Below are positions 31,006 to 39,426 of a DNA stretch of 64,000 nucleotides, piece after piece. Location of the stretch: the NCBI GenBank assembly GCA_038227045.1, contig JBBRQD010000009.1:29450-93449 (forward strand), given 5' to 3'. Made by a program: the position numbers and the translations under genes. The notes under the pieces were generated by a model. It was not told the DNA's origin and did no database searches. It saw only the letters and a list, made by a program, of their open reading frames with translations. Each line of letters opens with the position of its first letter. The first letter of the stretch is position 1. The stretch is from JANXLS01 sp038227045 (lineage in GTDB: Bacteria > Planctomycetota > SZUA-567 > H5-PLA8).

Positions 31006-33816
31006 ATGCGTCGTCCACTCCTCGCTGCTCTGCTGATATGCGTCGCCGTCTCAACACACGCTGAAAATTTCTCAGGCGCAATCACGCTCGAACTCGTGGA
31101 TGGAATCTTCACCAAGCGCGAAAACACCGACGCCAAACCCTGTGACTTGACGCTCGACATTTCCTGCGAGAATGGCAAGTGGAGCACCGAACTCTGGGGG
31201 TACAGCGCACCGCTCAGCCGATTTTGGCACAGCGGCGAATTGGCCAGCGCCGCCGGAGACGCGGACGGCGAACTTCATCTCGCTGCGAAAATGTCCGTTA
31301 GCCGCGACGTGGGCCACGATGTCGGCGATGCCGAATACAAAATCGACCTCAAGCGAACCGGCCCCGCAAGTCCGATGCTCGAAGGTAAATTCGAAGGCTC
31401 GTTCCGGGGTGAGAAACTCAAGGGCATCGTCATTGGCCGGATCAAGCCGCTCCCCGCAAAGGTACCGGGTTTTGAGGAAGTGACATCCGGCGAGCACCCC
31501 CGGCTGCTTTTCCGAAAAAAGGAAATTCCGATGCTCCGCGAAAAAGCGAAGACTCCCGCCGGACTGGCGATACTTGCTCAATTGCGCGAGAAACTCCAAT
31601 CCCCCGCCGCGCCACGCGAAAAATCGGTTCATGCCACCGCCTTCGGATTGCTCTACATTCTCAGCGGCGACAAGCAGCAGGCAGAAGCTGCAATGAACAT
31701 CGTCGAAGCCGCTCTCCGCGACGATTTCTGCACTAACCGCTACCTGTCGTCCGACGCGCTGATCGGCGTCGCACTTGCGTACGATCTGTGCTATGACGCC
31801 TGGACCCCCGAATACCGCGCCGTCGTGTCCGCTTTTATCGACGATCGCGTCCGCTACATGATCGTCTCCGACGGTTACGATCCGTTGCGGGAAGGCAGCG
31901 CACCCAGCGCCCTCGATTACGATCAGAATCCCGGCAGCGAGTGGCAGGCAAAAGTGCGCGGCGCGGCGGCTTTCGCGGCGCTCGCGATCGCTCACGATCC
32001 CAGCAATACGCCGCCCGAACCCCAGCCGCCGCAAGTCCGGACGATCGAGCCACTGGCGGACTTGGACCTTGGACGCGGCCTGCCCTTGAATAAAATCGAA
32101 CACGATATCATTCCGGGGCGCTGGCTTTTCACGGGACCGTTCTCCCCGCCGGACAAAAACGCGTGGGGGCCGCAGCCGCCGCAAGGGCTGCTGGATTATT
32201 TGGAATCCATCGGCGGGCACCGGCACCTGCGCGCCGACATCGGGACGCGCGCGCGGGCATTCGGCATGACGCGCGATTTCACCGCGCTGCCGCCGCTGTC
32301 GTTCGGCAAATATATCGCCGACAGAAGCGTCATCGACCCGGGCGCGCTGACAAATTTCACCGCGCCGAGCGTCTGTTATTTTTACACGGCAATCGAGAAC
32401 GATCGCGCGCGGCCCGTGAAAGTTCTCACGAATGTCGGATGGCGCATTCCACAGATGGCGCTGTGGCTTTCGGGGCAGGATATTAAGAAAGGCGACTTGC
32501 TTCAACTCGCACCCGGACGGCACACGTTGCTGGTTCGCGTCGCGCTGGAGCAGCCGCAGCCTTATCTGATTTGCCCGCGTTTGTACCTGCTCAGCGATGA
32601 GGAGTTCAAAACTGAAACCGACGATCGGATTGCGGAGTGGCAGGCAAAAAAGAAGGAACAGGAAACAGGCGGCAACCGGTTTGAAAAAGTCATGCGAAGC
32701 GAGACAGTGGCCGAGCACGCGCTTCAGCGGTTTCTCGAACGCGGGCTGTTTGATTGCCTCGACGATTCAAACCCGGCGCTGCCCGCAACGCTGGGGCGAA
32801 GCCTTCTACCATTTCTGATTGCCCATCGAAACGTCAAAGGCGCCGATTTCACAACCGGCACACCCGGCGAAATGATTGTGGATTTCTGTCTGATGCAAAC
32901 GATCGCTGACCGCGCAAAACCGTCAGCCGTGGTGCGGCCTGAATGGGTCGCGCCGGGAATGAGTGCGTCGTGCGTGGAAACGTCGCGCCCATTTATTGCA
33001 AATGCAATCGATCGGTTTTGGGGCATGCGCGGAGACAAGAGTTTCGGAATCGCCGCGCCTCAACAAGGGGTGTTTGCCATGACCAATTTGCTCCACGCCT
33101 CGGAGACGGGCGAAGCCTTTGAATTTCCGAAGACGTTTAAAGATCCCAGTGGCACCGTCTGGGTTTTCAGAAATGTCTGGAAAGATGCCGACGACATTGC
33201 CGCCACGGTGAACCTGTCGGCACTCCAACCCAAACGCGTGAACAGAGAAACGTTGGGTTCCGCATTTCTGAAAATCGCCGGTCTCGGTTCGCGCTGGCAA
33301 TTGCGCGAAAACCTCGAACACGATCTGCCCGCCGCGAACCGCGAGCACACCGTCGTCCCGCCGCGCAATTGTGTTTCCGATTTGCGGCCGGACGGCTCCG
33401 GCTTCGTCACTGAAAATGGACGCGATCGAAACACGTCGTTTGCGGCCGACTATAGCGGCGCGTCCGGTGCTCCCGCCATCTTCGTGATCGCCTGCAAATC
33501 GGAGAGCGCCACCTTTTGGACGCTCGACGCCGGTATGAATTGCGCCGTGAGCATCGGCGACCAGGGCTTCACCGTGACCGCCCAATCCGGCACGCGCCTG
33601 CAAGGCCGCTTCTCCACGACGCCCGAGAAGCTTCACACGCGCGAACTCTCGAACGTCATTGAGGTTTCGTGCAAAAGCGATTTCACGCTCACGCTGACGC
33701 TGGCCAAAGGCACCGTTCCGGAAGCCACCTTCGACGGCACCGGAAAAGATCTGAAAATTCACATTGGGCCGCAACAAATATCGTTCGACGCGGAAAAAAT
33801 TATATTTGCCAAATAA
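31006..33816 (+). CDS. Secreted heparinase II/III-like or alginate lyase-like protein
   Basis: 936 residues from ATG 31006 (signal peptide MRRPLLAALLICVAVSTHA); a longer frame to 30937 starts in a dispersed repeat and is rejected. After about 150 residues of beta-rich sequence, GEHPRLLFRKKEIPMLREKA opens the alpha/alpha-toroid typical of heparinase II/III and alginate lyase families. LLYILSGDKQQAEAA and IGVALAYDLCYDAWTPEYR follow. The C-terminal third is beta-sandwich-like. A long middle part (about 345-560) is not typical. The likely role is eliminative depolymerisation of uronate polysaccharide outside the cell. I could not assign catalytic residues with certainty, so a non-catalytic relative is possible. 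Confidence 0.65.
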   Translation: MRRPLLAALLICVAVSTHAENFSGAITLELVDGIFTKRENTDAKPCDLTLDISCENGKWSTELWGYSAPLSRFWHSGELASAAGDADGELHLAAKMSVSRDVGHDVGDAEYKIDLKRTGPASPMLEGKFEGSFRGEKLKGIVIGRIKPLPAKVPGFEEVTSGEHPRLLFRKKEIPMLREKAKTPAGLAILAQLREKLQSPAAPREKSVHATAFGLLYILSGDKQQAEAAMNIVEAALRDDFCTNRYLSSDALIGVALAYDLCYDAWTPEYRAVVSAFIDDRVRYMIVSDGYDPLREGSAPSALDYDQNPGSEWQAKVRGAAAFAALAIAHDPSNTPPEPQPPQVRTIEPLADLDLGRGLPLNKIEHDIIPGRWLFTGPFSPPDKNAWGPQPPQGLLDYLESIGGHRHLRADIGTRARAFGMTRDFTALPPLSFGKYIADRSVIDPGALTNFTAPSVCYFYTAIENDRARPVKVLTNVGWRIPQMALWLSGQDIKKGDLLQLAPGRHTLLVRVALEQPQPYLICPRLYLLSDEEFKTETDDRIAEWQAKKKEQETGGNRFEKVMRSETVAEHALQRFLERGLFDCLDDSNPALPATLGRSLLPFLIAHRNVKGADFTTGTPGEMIVDFCLMQTIADRAKPSAVVRPEWVAPGMSASCVETSRPFIANAIDRFWGMRGDKSFGIAAPQQGVFAMTNLLHASETGEAFEFPKTFKDPSGTVWVFRNVWKDADDIAATVNLSALQPKRVNRETLGSAFLKIAGLGSRWQLRENLEHDLPAANREHTVVPPRNCVSDLRPDGSGFVTENGRDRNTSFAADYSGASGAPAIFVIACKSESATFWTLDAGMNCAVSIGDQGFTVTAQSGTRLQGRFSTTPEKLHTRELSNVIEVSCKSDFTLTLTLAKGTVPEATFDGTGKDLKIHIGPQQISFDAEKIIFAK

Positions 33817-33868
33817 CGCCTACGCATCCGGGTGTACTCAACAAAACAATCGGTAACCAGATAATTCA

Positions 33869-33976
33869 ACGCGAGAGGACGCAAAGGTTCGGAGTTCAGC
33901 CTTCAGGCTGATATGGGTGCAGCCTGAAGGCTGAACTCCAAACAATTCTCTGCGCACCTCTGCGTCCTCTTGCGGT
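33869..33976. repeat. Nested palindrome: GTTCGGAGTTCAG repeat inside a GCAAAG-type repeat
   Basis: Outer arms are CGCGAGAGGACGCAAAG at 33870-33886 and its near complement at 33958-33974. Between them lies a complete copy B of the GTTCGGAGTTCAGCC palindrome (33887-33943). The start of copy B is exactly flush with the end of the outer left arm, as if copy B had inserted into the loop of an older element. It lies directly before the MoxR gene. Confidence 0.8.
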
Positions 33977-33992
33977 AAAAAACGGAGGTTCC

Positions 33993-35060
33993 ATGGCTGC
34001 AACGCCTGCAAATCCTGAACTAAGCGCCGACGACGAAAAAGCCGTCAAGCGCCTGCGCGACGCCCGAGACAAAATCGTCGGCGAACTGCAGAAAGTCATC
34101 GTCGGCCAAACTGATGTCATCGACGAAATGATGATCGCGATCTTTGCGCGCGGACATTGCCTGCTCGTCGGCGTGCCCGGCCTCGCGAAGACGCTCCTCG
34201 TCAGCACGCTTGCCAAGACGATGTCGCTGTCCTTCAAGCGCATTCAGTTCACGCCCGACTTGATGCCGTCCGACATCACCGGCACTGAAATCCTGCAGGA
34301 CGATCCGGAAACCGGCCACCGCAAGTTCATGTTCGCCAAAGGCCCGATCTTCGCCAACCTGGTTCTCGCCGACGAAATCAATCGAACGCCGCCGAAGACT
34401 CAAGCCGCGCTCCTCGAAGCCATGCAGGAAAAAAAGGTCTCTGCCGCCGGCGAAGATTACGTTCTCGACGAACCGTTCTTCGTGCTCGCGACGCAAAATC
34501 CAATCGAACAGGAAGGCACCTATCCGCTCCCCGAAGCGCAGTTGGACCGCTTCCTCTTCAACATCTTCGTCGACTACCCGAATTGGGACGAAGAAATCCA
34601 AATCATGAAGCGCGTCACCGGCGCGGCCGAATCGCAGCTCGAATCGGTGCTGCACAAGGAAGACATCATCGCGCTGCAGAAGCTCGTTCGCCGCACGCCC
34701 GTCGCCGATCACATTTTCAACTACGCCGCGAAACTCGTCCGCTCGACACGCCCGAAGGAACCCGATGCGCCGGCGTTCATCAAGGACTGGCTCACCTTCG
34801 GCGCCGGGCCGCGCGCCAGCCTCAATTTGATTCTCGCCGGGAAAGCCCGCGCCATTTTGCGCGGCCGCTTCCACGTCTCAATCGATGATATCAAGGCCGT
34901 CGCGCTGCCGGTTTTGCGCCACCGCATCATCCCTAATTTCGCCGCGCAGTCCGAAGGACTGAGCACCGACGATATCGTTAAAAAACTAATTGAAACGATC
35001 CCCTCCGACGAGCGCCTCTACGATGCAAGCCGAAGCAAAGAAAAATCCGCGGTATCTTGA
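33993..35060 (+). CDS. MoxR-family AAA+ ATPase
   Basis: 355 residues. Walker A GVPGLAKT at 60-67, Walker B LVLADE at 123-128, followed by INRTPPKTQAALLEAMQEK (MoxR signature), then sensor 1 VLATQNPIEQEGTYPLPEAQLDRF. MoxR ATPases act as chaperones for VWA-domain proteins. Start ATG 33993 follows GGAGG within eight bases of the leader's end. It is the first gene of the 20-kb cluster and overlaps the DUF58 start by 38 bases. Its natural clients here are the BatA/VWA and VWA proteins downstream. Confidence 0.96.
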   Translation: MAATPANPELSADDEKAVKRLRDARDKIVGELQKVIVGQTDVIDEMMIAIFARGHCLLVGVPGLAKTLLVSTLAKTMSLSFKRIQFTPDLMPSDITGTEILQDDPETGHRKFMFAKGPIFANLVLADEINRTPPKTQAALLEAMQEKKVSAAGEDYVLDEPFFVLATQNPIEQEGTYPLPEAQLDRFLFNIFVDYPNWDEEIQIMKRVTGAAESQLESVLHKEDIIALQKLVRRTPVADHIFNYAAKLVRSTRPKEPDAPAFIKDWLTFGAGPRASLNLILAGKARAILRGRFHVSIDDIKAVALPVLRHRIIPNFAAQSEGLSTDDIVKKLIETIPSDERLYDASRSKEKSAVS

Positions 35061-35937
35061 ACCGGCGGTGCTGCAGAAGCTCGGCAGCCTCGACCTGATC
35101 GCGCGCGAAGTGGTCGAAGGCGTCCGCGTCGGCATGCACAAAAGCCCGCTGCGCGGCTTCAGCACCGAATTCGCCCAGCACCGCCAGTACGTGCCCGGCG
35201 ACGAGTTGCGCCACGTCGACTGGCGCGTCTATGGACGCACCGGCCGATACTACTTGAAGCTCTACGAAGCCGAAACGAATTTCACCGCCAACCTGCTGCT
35301 CGACGCCAGCCGCTCGATGCATTACGGTTCCGGCCCGGTCAACAAGCTCGAATACGCAAAATACATGGCCGCAAGCCTGGCGTATTTGATCATCGAACAG
35401 CGCGATTCGGTGGGTCTCGCGGTCTTCGATTCGGTGCTGAAACAATACATCGCGCCCAAGAGCACGATGTCGGTCGTCCGCAACATCGCCGCCGAATTGG
35501 AGAAGGTCAAGCCCGAGCCGCGCACGAACATCGCCGCGCTGCTGCATGAATTCGCCAACCGCATCACGCGCCGCGGCTTCGTGGTTCTGTTCTCCGATTT
35601 ACTCGACAATACCGAAGAGTTCCTGAAGGGCCTCGATCATCTGCGGTATCGCGGCCACAACGTCTGCGTATTTCATTTGATGGACCCGTTTGAATTGGAA
35701 TTTCCATTCGACGGCTCGATGAAATTTGTCGGCCTCGAAAACGACGGCGAGATCGTCACGCAGCCCAAACGCGTGCGCGCGCGGTACCTCGAAGAAGTTC
35801 AAAAATTCCTGCGGCACGTCAAGACGTCGTGCGAACGCCGGCAGGTCGATTACGTGTTGGTGAATACCGCCAAGCCGCTCGATGGCGTGCTGTCGGCGTA
35901 TTTGCTCAGCCGTTACAGAACGCTTTCGGCGAGATAA
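35023..35937 (+). CDS. DUF58 protein (VWA-like)
   Basis: 304 residues from ATG 35023, which lies inside the end of the MoxR gene in another frame; overlap implies coupled translation. It has the DUF58 hallmark stretch GFSTEFAQHRQYVPGDELRHVDWRVYGRTG and a VWA-like DASRSMHYG metal site. No transmembrane helix is visible. DUF58 proteins travel with MoxR in bat-type operons and are thought to be adaptor clients of the ATPase. The end is 5 bases before a palindrome. Confidence 0.94.
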   Translation: MQAEAKKNPRYLEPAVLQKLGSLDLIAREVVEGVRVGMHKSPLRGFSTEFAQHRQYVPGDELRHVDWRVYGRTGRYYLKLYEAETNFTANLLLDASRSMHYGSGPVNKLEYAKYMAASLAYLIIEQRDSVGLAVFDSVLKQYIAPKSTMSVVRNIAAELEKVKPEPRTNIAALLHEFANRITRRGFVVLFSDLLDNTEEFLKGLDHLRYRGHNVCVFHLMDPFELEFPFDGSMKFVGLENDGEIVTQPKRVRARYLEEVQKFLRHVKTSCERRQVDYVLVNTAKPLDGVLSAYLLSRYRTLSAR

Positions 35938-35941
35938 AAAA

Positions 35942-36009
35942 AGCCGCGCACGTAAGTAAGCGGCATTACTACACGGCACATTTTTAGCCGCTTACTGACG
36001 TGCGCGGCT
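35942..36009. repeat. Intercistronic palindrome, copy 1
   Basis: 23-base arms at 35942-35964 and 35987-36009 (starting AGCCGCGCACGTAAG) pair with one mismatch, loop 22 bases. It fills the gap between DUF58 and the NPCBM-like gene. Copy 2 is at 41826-41890 with nearly the same arms but an unrelated loop. Confidence 0.85.
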
Positions 36010-36024
36010 CTGGAATGAGACTGA

Positions 36025-37140
36025 ATGATGACAATCGGAGCAATTAATGTGAGAAGACAAGGATTGAGCGTTGCATCGCTCTGCCTCCTTCTATTGCTCT
36101 CATCGCGGATATGCCGCGCCGATTCTGTCGTGACCGCAAAGGAGCGCTTCGAAGGCTCTTTGATTCTCAAGGACGGGCAGTTGCTCGTGGCTGAAAATCC
36201 GGTTGCGTGGAAGGATGTCAGCTACCTTATTAGAGACAACGCGCCGCAGACGATCAGTTCCTCCCGCATGATTCGCTTGAAGAACGGCGAGGTCTGGGCG
36301 ACTGAAATCTCCGGTTTCATCGGCAAGAAACTGAGCATCGATTCGCCGCTCTTCGGATCGCAGCGCATCGACTCCGCGATTCTCGCCAGCATCGATTTTA
36401 GCCAGAATCTCGAATTGAATTCAAGCCGCCCCTCCACGCTGTACCGCGACGGTGCCCAGCCGATTCCCGGCGACATTCTCTGGATCGATCGCGAAAAAAT
36501 CGGCATGAATACGGCGTTGGGATCACTGACGCTCGCCCGCGAAAACGCACTGCGTTTCGTCTTCTCAATCGACAATAAAGATGCCGGCATGGCGCTCGAT
36601 GAAATCCGCCTGCGTGACGGGAGCGTCTTCAAAGGCAAAGCTGAACTCAATGGCTCGAACATCGAACTGACGCACGCCATCCTCGGCAAACTCGCATTTC
36701 CGCTCAACGCGGTCTGGTCTGCTCAACGCTATTCTTCTGCCGCCGCCAAAGTCGCGGGATTCGCGCCCGAAAATGTTCAATTCGTTCCGCTCATCGCCAC
36801 AAAAATGGTGCCTGAAACCGCCGCTGAAAACGAAACCGGAATCTGGGGCGTCAAACTGTGGCCGGGCACAATCGCGAAACTTCCGATTCCCGAACGTGCC
36901 GAAAAAACGATCTTCCGCACGAGCCTCAAAAACGTGGCCGATGCGCGCAGCGGCGCGTCGGTAAAGATTTCGGCCGGAGGTAAAGTGCTCTTCGAGAAAG
37001 CACTTTCCGGCTCCCGCGGCGAATGGCTTTCGCTGGAATTGCCCAAAACAAAAGAACTCGAAATAGAAGTGAATTTCGCCGGGGCATTGCGCTTTCCGGC
37101 TGGCGTCGTTTTGAGCGAAGCGCAACTGGTGTCTGAGTAA
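36025..37140 (+). CDS. Secreted protein with NPCBM-like C-terminus
   Basis: 371 residues. Signal peptide (LSVASLCLLLLLSSRICRADS), then about 200 residues of repeated short beta units in the pattern EGSLILKDGQLL, VWATEISGFIGKKLSI, LRDGSVFKGKAEL. The C-terminal about 120 residues (FRTSLKNVADARSGASVKISAGG, then ELEIEVNFAGAL) resemble the NPCBM glycoside-binding fold. ATG 36025 and the next ATG 36028 are both usable. It stops four bases before the BatA/VWA gene. It could bind surface or wall glycan for the MoxR cluster; this is inference. Confidence 0.7.
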   Translation: MMTIGAINVRRQGLSVASLCLLLLLSSRICRADSVVTAKERFEGSLILKDGQLLVAENPVAWKDVSYLIRDNAPQTISSSRMIRLKNGEVWATEISGFIGKKLSIDSPLFGSQRIDSAILASIDFSQNLELNSSRPSTLYRDGAQPIPGDILWIDREKIGMNTALGSLTLARENALRFVFSIDNKDAGMALDEIRLRDGSVFKGKAELNGSNIELTHAILGKLAFPLNAVWSAQRYSSAAAKVAGFAPENVQFVPLIATKMVPETAAENETGIWGVKLWPGTIAKLPIPERAEKTIFRTSLKNVADARSGASVKISAGGKVLFEKALSGSRGEWLSLELPKTKELEIEVNFAGALRFPAGVVLSEAQLVSE

Positions 37141-37144
37141 ACTG

Positions 37145-39376
37145 ATGACTTTTTTGAATCCACTATGGCTTTGGGGTTGGCTTGCGCTCGGTGGCATCAG
37201 CGTGCCCATCATTATCCACCTGCTCAACAAGCTGCGTCACAAGCAGACCGACTGGGCCGCGATGGAATTTTTGCGCAAAGCACTGCTCGTTCGCTCGCGC
37301 CGCATCCGCATCGAAGACATCCTTTTGCTGATTCTGCGCTGCCTCGCGATCGCGCTGGTGGCCTTTGCATTGGTCCGTCCAACGCTCAGCGCCTCCAGCG
37401 CCAAACTGCTCGGCGGCGGTCAAAGCGGCATCGTGATCGGACTCGACGGCTCCTTTAGCATGGCGCACGGCGTGACGGGCGCGTCGCGTTTCGACCGCGC
37501 CAAGCAGCGGCTCGATGAAATTCTCGGCACCATCACACCGGGCAGCCCGGTGACGCTCGTCGAAATGGGCAGCCGTCCGCGCATTCTGATGCGCAACGTC
37601 GGCTACGAGAAGAATCACTTCGCCGAAATCATCGCGGGCACGAAAGTCCTCCCGGAAAAAATGAATCTCGAACCGTGCCTCGAAGAACTCGAAACGCTCA
37701 TGGCCGAAATTCACGCGGCGTCGAAAGAATGCTACCTGATCAGCGACGCGCAGATCAAATCATGGGAGGCGCTCTCGGACAAATCGAAAAAATCGATGCA
37801 GACGTTGAGCAACCTCGGCAAGCTCTTCGTCATTTCCACTGCGAGCGACGACTTCGAGAACGCGGCGCTCACGCGCTTTGAATTGGGCTCCGGTGCACTG
37901 CGCAAAGGCGCGACCGCGCGCTATGTCGCCGAAGTTCGCAACTTCGGCCAGCGCCCGATGCAGGAGGTGTCCGTCAGCCTCTCGGCAAACGACAAGATGA
38001 TCGATCAGCGAGTCATCGCGCGGCTCAACGCCGGGCAGAGTGAAGTCGTGACGCTCTTTTTCCAATGTGCCGAAGCCGGCGATGTGCGCCTGACCGCCAG
38101 CCTCGGCCCGGACGCGTTGGTCATAGACAACACCCGGCACGCTGTCGCGCACGTCCGCGAACAGGTGCGCGTGCTGCTCGTCGACGGCGAACCCTCGCCG
38201 CTGCCGTTTCAGAGCGAAACCGACTACCTCATGACCGCGCTCTTTCCGAAGAAAACAGCAGCGAGCCAGTCGATCACCGTGCAGCATGTCACAACGGCGG
38301 AACTCCCGACGCAGCCCTTCGCGGACTACGATATTGCGGTGCTGGCTAACGTCGCGGAATTGCCCGCTGAGCAAACGCGCGCATTGCACGCATTCGTCGA
38401 ACGCGGCGGCGGACTGTTCATCTTCGTGGGAAAGAAGCTCACGCCGCAAGCGTTCAACACGTGGACTCAATCGGCCCAATTAGCACCGCTCGAAATCGGC
38501 GACGAGGTCGGCGACCCATCCGCGAAAAATGCGGGACAGTCGATCGACGCAAAATTTTCATCGCACCCGCTGGCCCAGAAAATCGCGTCGCTTCCATCGA
38601 AGATCGTCGACACGCCCCGCGTGCGCCGCTACTTCAGTTCCAAGCTGCTACCCGAAGGCCAGGAGATTCTGCGCATAGCGTCCGGGACAGGCATCGTCGG
38701 GTCTGACGTGCCGTTGCTTGCCGAACGCAAAGTCGGCCGTGGCAAAGTCCTCATGTTTACCACGACCGCCGACCGCGAATGGACCGATTTGCCGATCCAT
38801 CCGCTCTACTTAATTCTGCTCCACGAAGGCATCGGTTCGATGCTGGTGCAAGCCAATGAACGTCCGTTCGTCGTTGGCGATCCGTTGTTGCTTCAACTGC
38901 CGGGCCGCAGTGTCCAGGCTGCGTATTCGATCAAAAACCCAGCCGGCGAAAAGACCGAAGTCACGCTCACCGACCGCGGCGGCGTTCCCACGCTCGAATA
39001 CCCGCGTACCGATCTGCAAGGGTTTTACGAAATCCAGGCCGCCGGTGAAACCGCCGTGACGCTCATGGCGGCCAACGTGGACACCAGCGAATCCGACGTG
39101 CGCAGCCTGCGCGGCCCGGCGCTCAACACCGCGCTCGCCGGTGTCCCCGCGACAATCCTCACCGACGATTCCGACGTCGTGCGGCTCATCACCGAATCGC
39201 GCCTTGGCCGGGAACTTTGGACCGAAATTCTGATATTGGCGCTGGCCGTTTTCCTCATCGAATCTTTGCTGGCAAAGCGCTACTCAAAAGTCGTCACGGC
39301 AGAAGTCGCTCCATTGGGACGAAAATTGACCGCAGCGGAAATCTTGTCGGGAAGCGCCGAGAAAGTCGGAGTGTAA
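37145..39376 (+). CDS. BatA-domain and VWA membrane protein
   Basis: 743 residues. The N-terminus (FLNPLWLWGWLALGGISVPIIIHLLNKLR) and the second helix (LLLILRCLAIALVAFALVRP) are the BatA/aerotolerance-type domain. The VWA domain follows with a complete DxSxS metal site (D101, S103, S105). The large remainder is periplasmic, with a glutamine amidotransferase-like alpha/beta part (VRVLLVDGEPSPLPF, then ALHAFVERGGGLFIFVGKK). A last helix (LWTEILILALAVFLIESLLA) spans the membrane before a short tail. It should be a MoxR client and a membrane anchor for envelope partners. Confidence 0.9.
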   Translation: MTFLNPLWLWGWLALGGISVPIIIHLLNKLRHKQTDWAAMEFLRKALLVRSRRIRIEDILLLILRCLAIALVAFALVRPTLSASSAKLLGGGQSGIVIGLDGSFSMAHGVTGASRFDRAKQRLDEILGTITPGSPVTLVEMGSRPRILMRNVGYEKNHFAEIIAGTKVLPEKMNLEPCLEELETLMAEIHAASKECYLISDAQIKSWEALSDKSKKSMQTLSNLGKLFVISTASDDFENAALTRFELGSGALRKGATARYVAEVRNFGQRPMQEVSVSLSANDKMIDQRVIARLNAGQSEVVTLFFQCAEAGDVRLTASLGPDALVIDNTRHAVAHVREQVRVLLVDGEPSPLPFQSETDYLMTALFPKKTAASQSITVQHVTTAELPTQPFADYDIAVLANVAELPAEQTRALHAFVERGGGLFIFVGKKLTPQAFNTWTQSAQLAPLEIGDEVGDPSAKNAGQSIDAKFSSHPLAQKIASLPSKIVDTPRVRRYFSSKLLPEGQEILRIASGTGIVGSDVPLLAERKVGRGKVLMFTTTADREWTDLPIHPLYLILLHEGIGSMLVQANERPFVVGDPLLLQLPGRSVQAAYSIKNPAGEKTEVTLTDRGGVPTLEYPRTDLQGFYEIQAAGETAVTLMAANVDTSESDVRSLRGPALNTALAGVPATILTDDSDVVRLITESRLGRELWTEILILALAVFLIESLLAKRYSKVVTAEVAPLGRKLTAAEILSGSAEKVGV

Positions 39377-39383
39377 AGAGTGA

Positions 39384-39410
39384 AAACCTGAAACCTGAAA
39401 CCTGAAACCT
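39384..39410 (+). repeat. Short 7-bp tandem repeat
   Basis: Almost four copies of AAACCTG lie in the 50-bp gap between the BatA/VWA and VWA genes, followed by TTTTTT. It may vary by slippage. Confidence 0.6.
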
Positions 39411-39426
39411 TTTTTAGTGGGAATCG

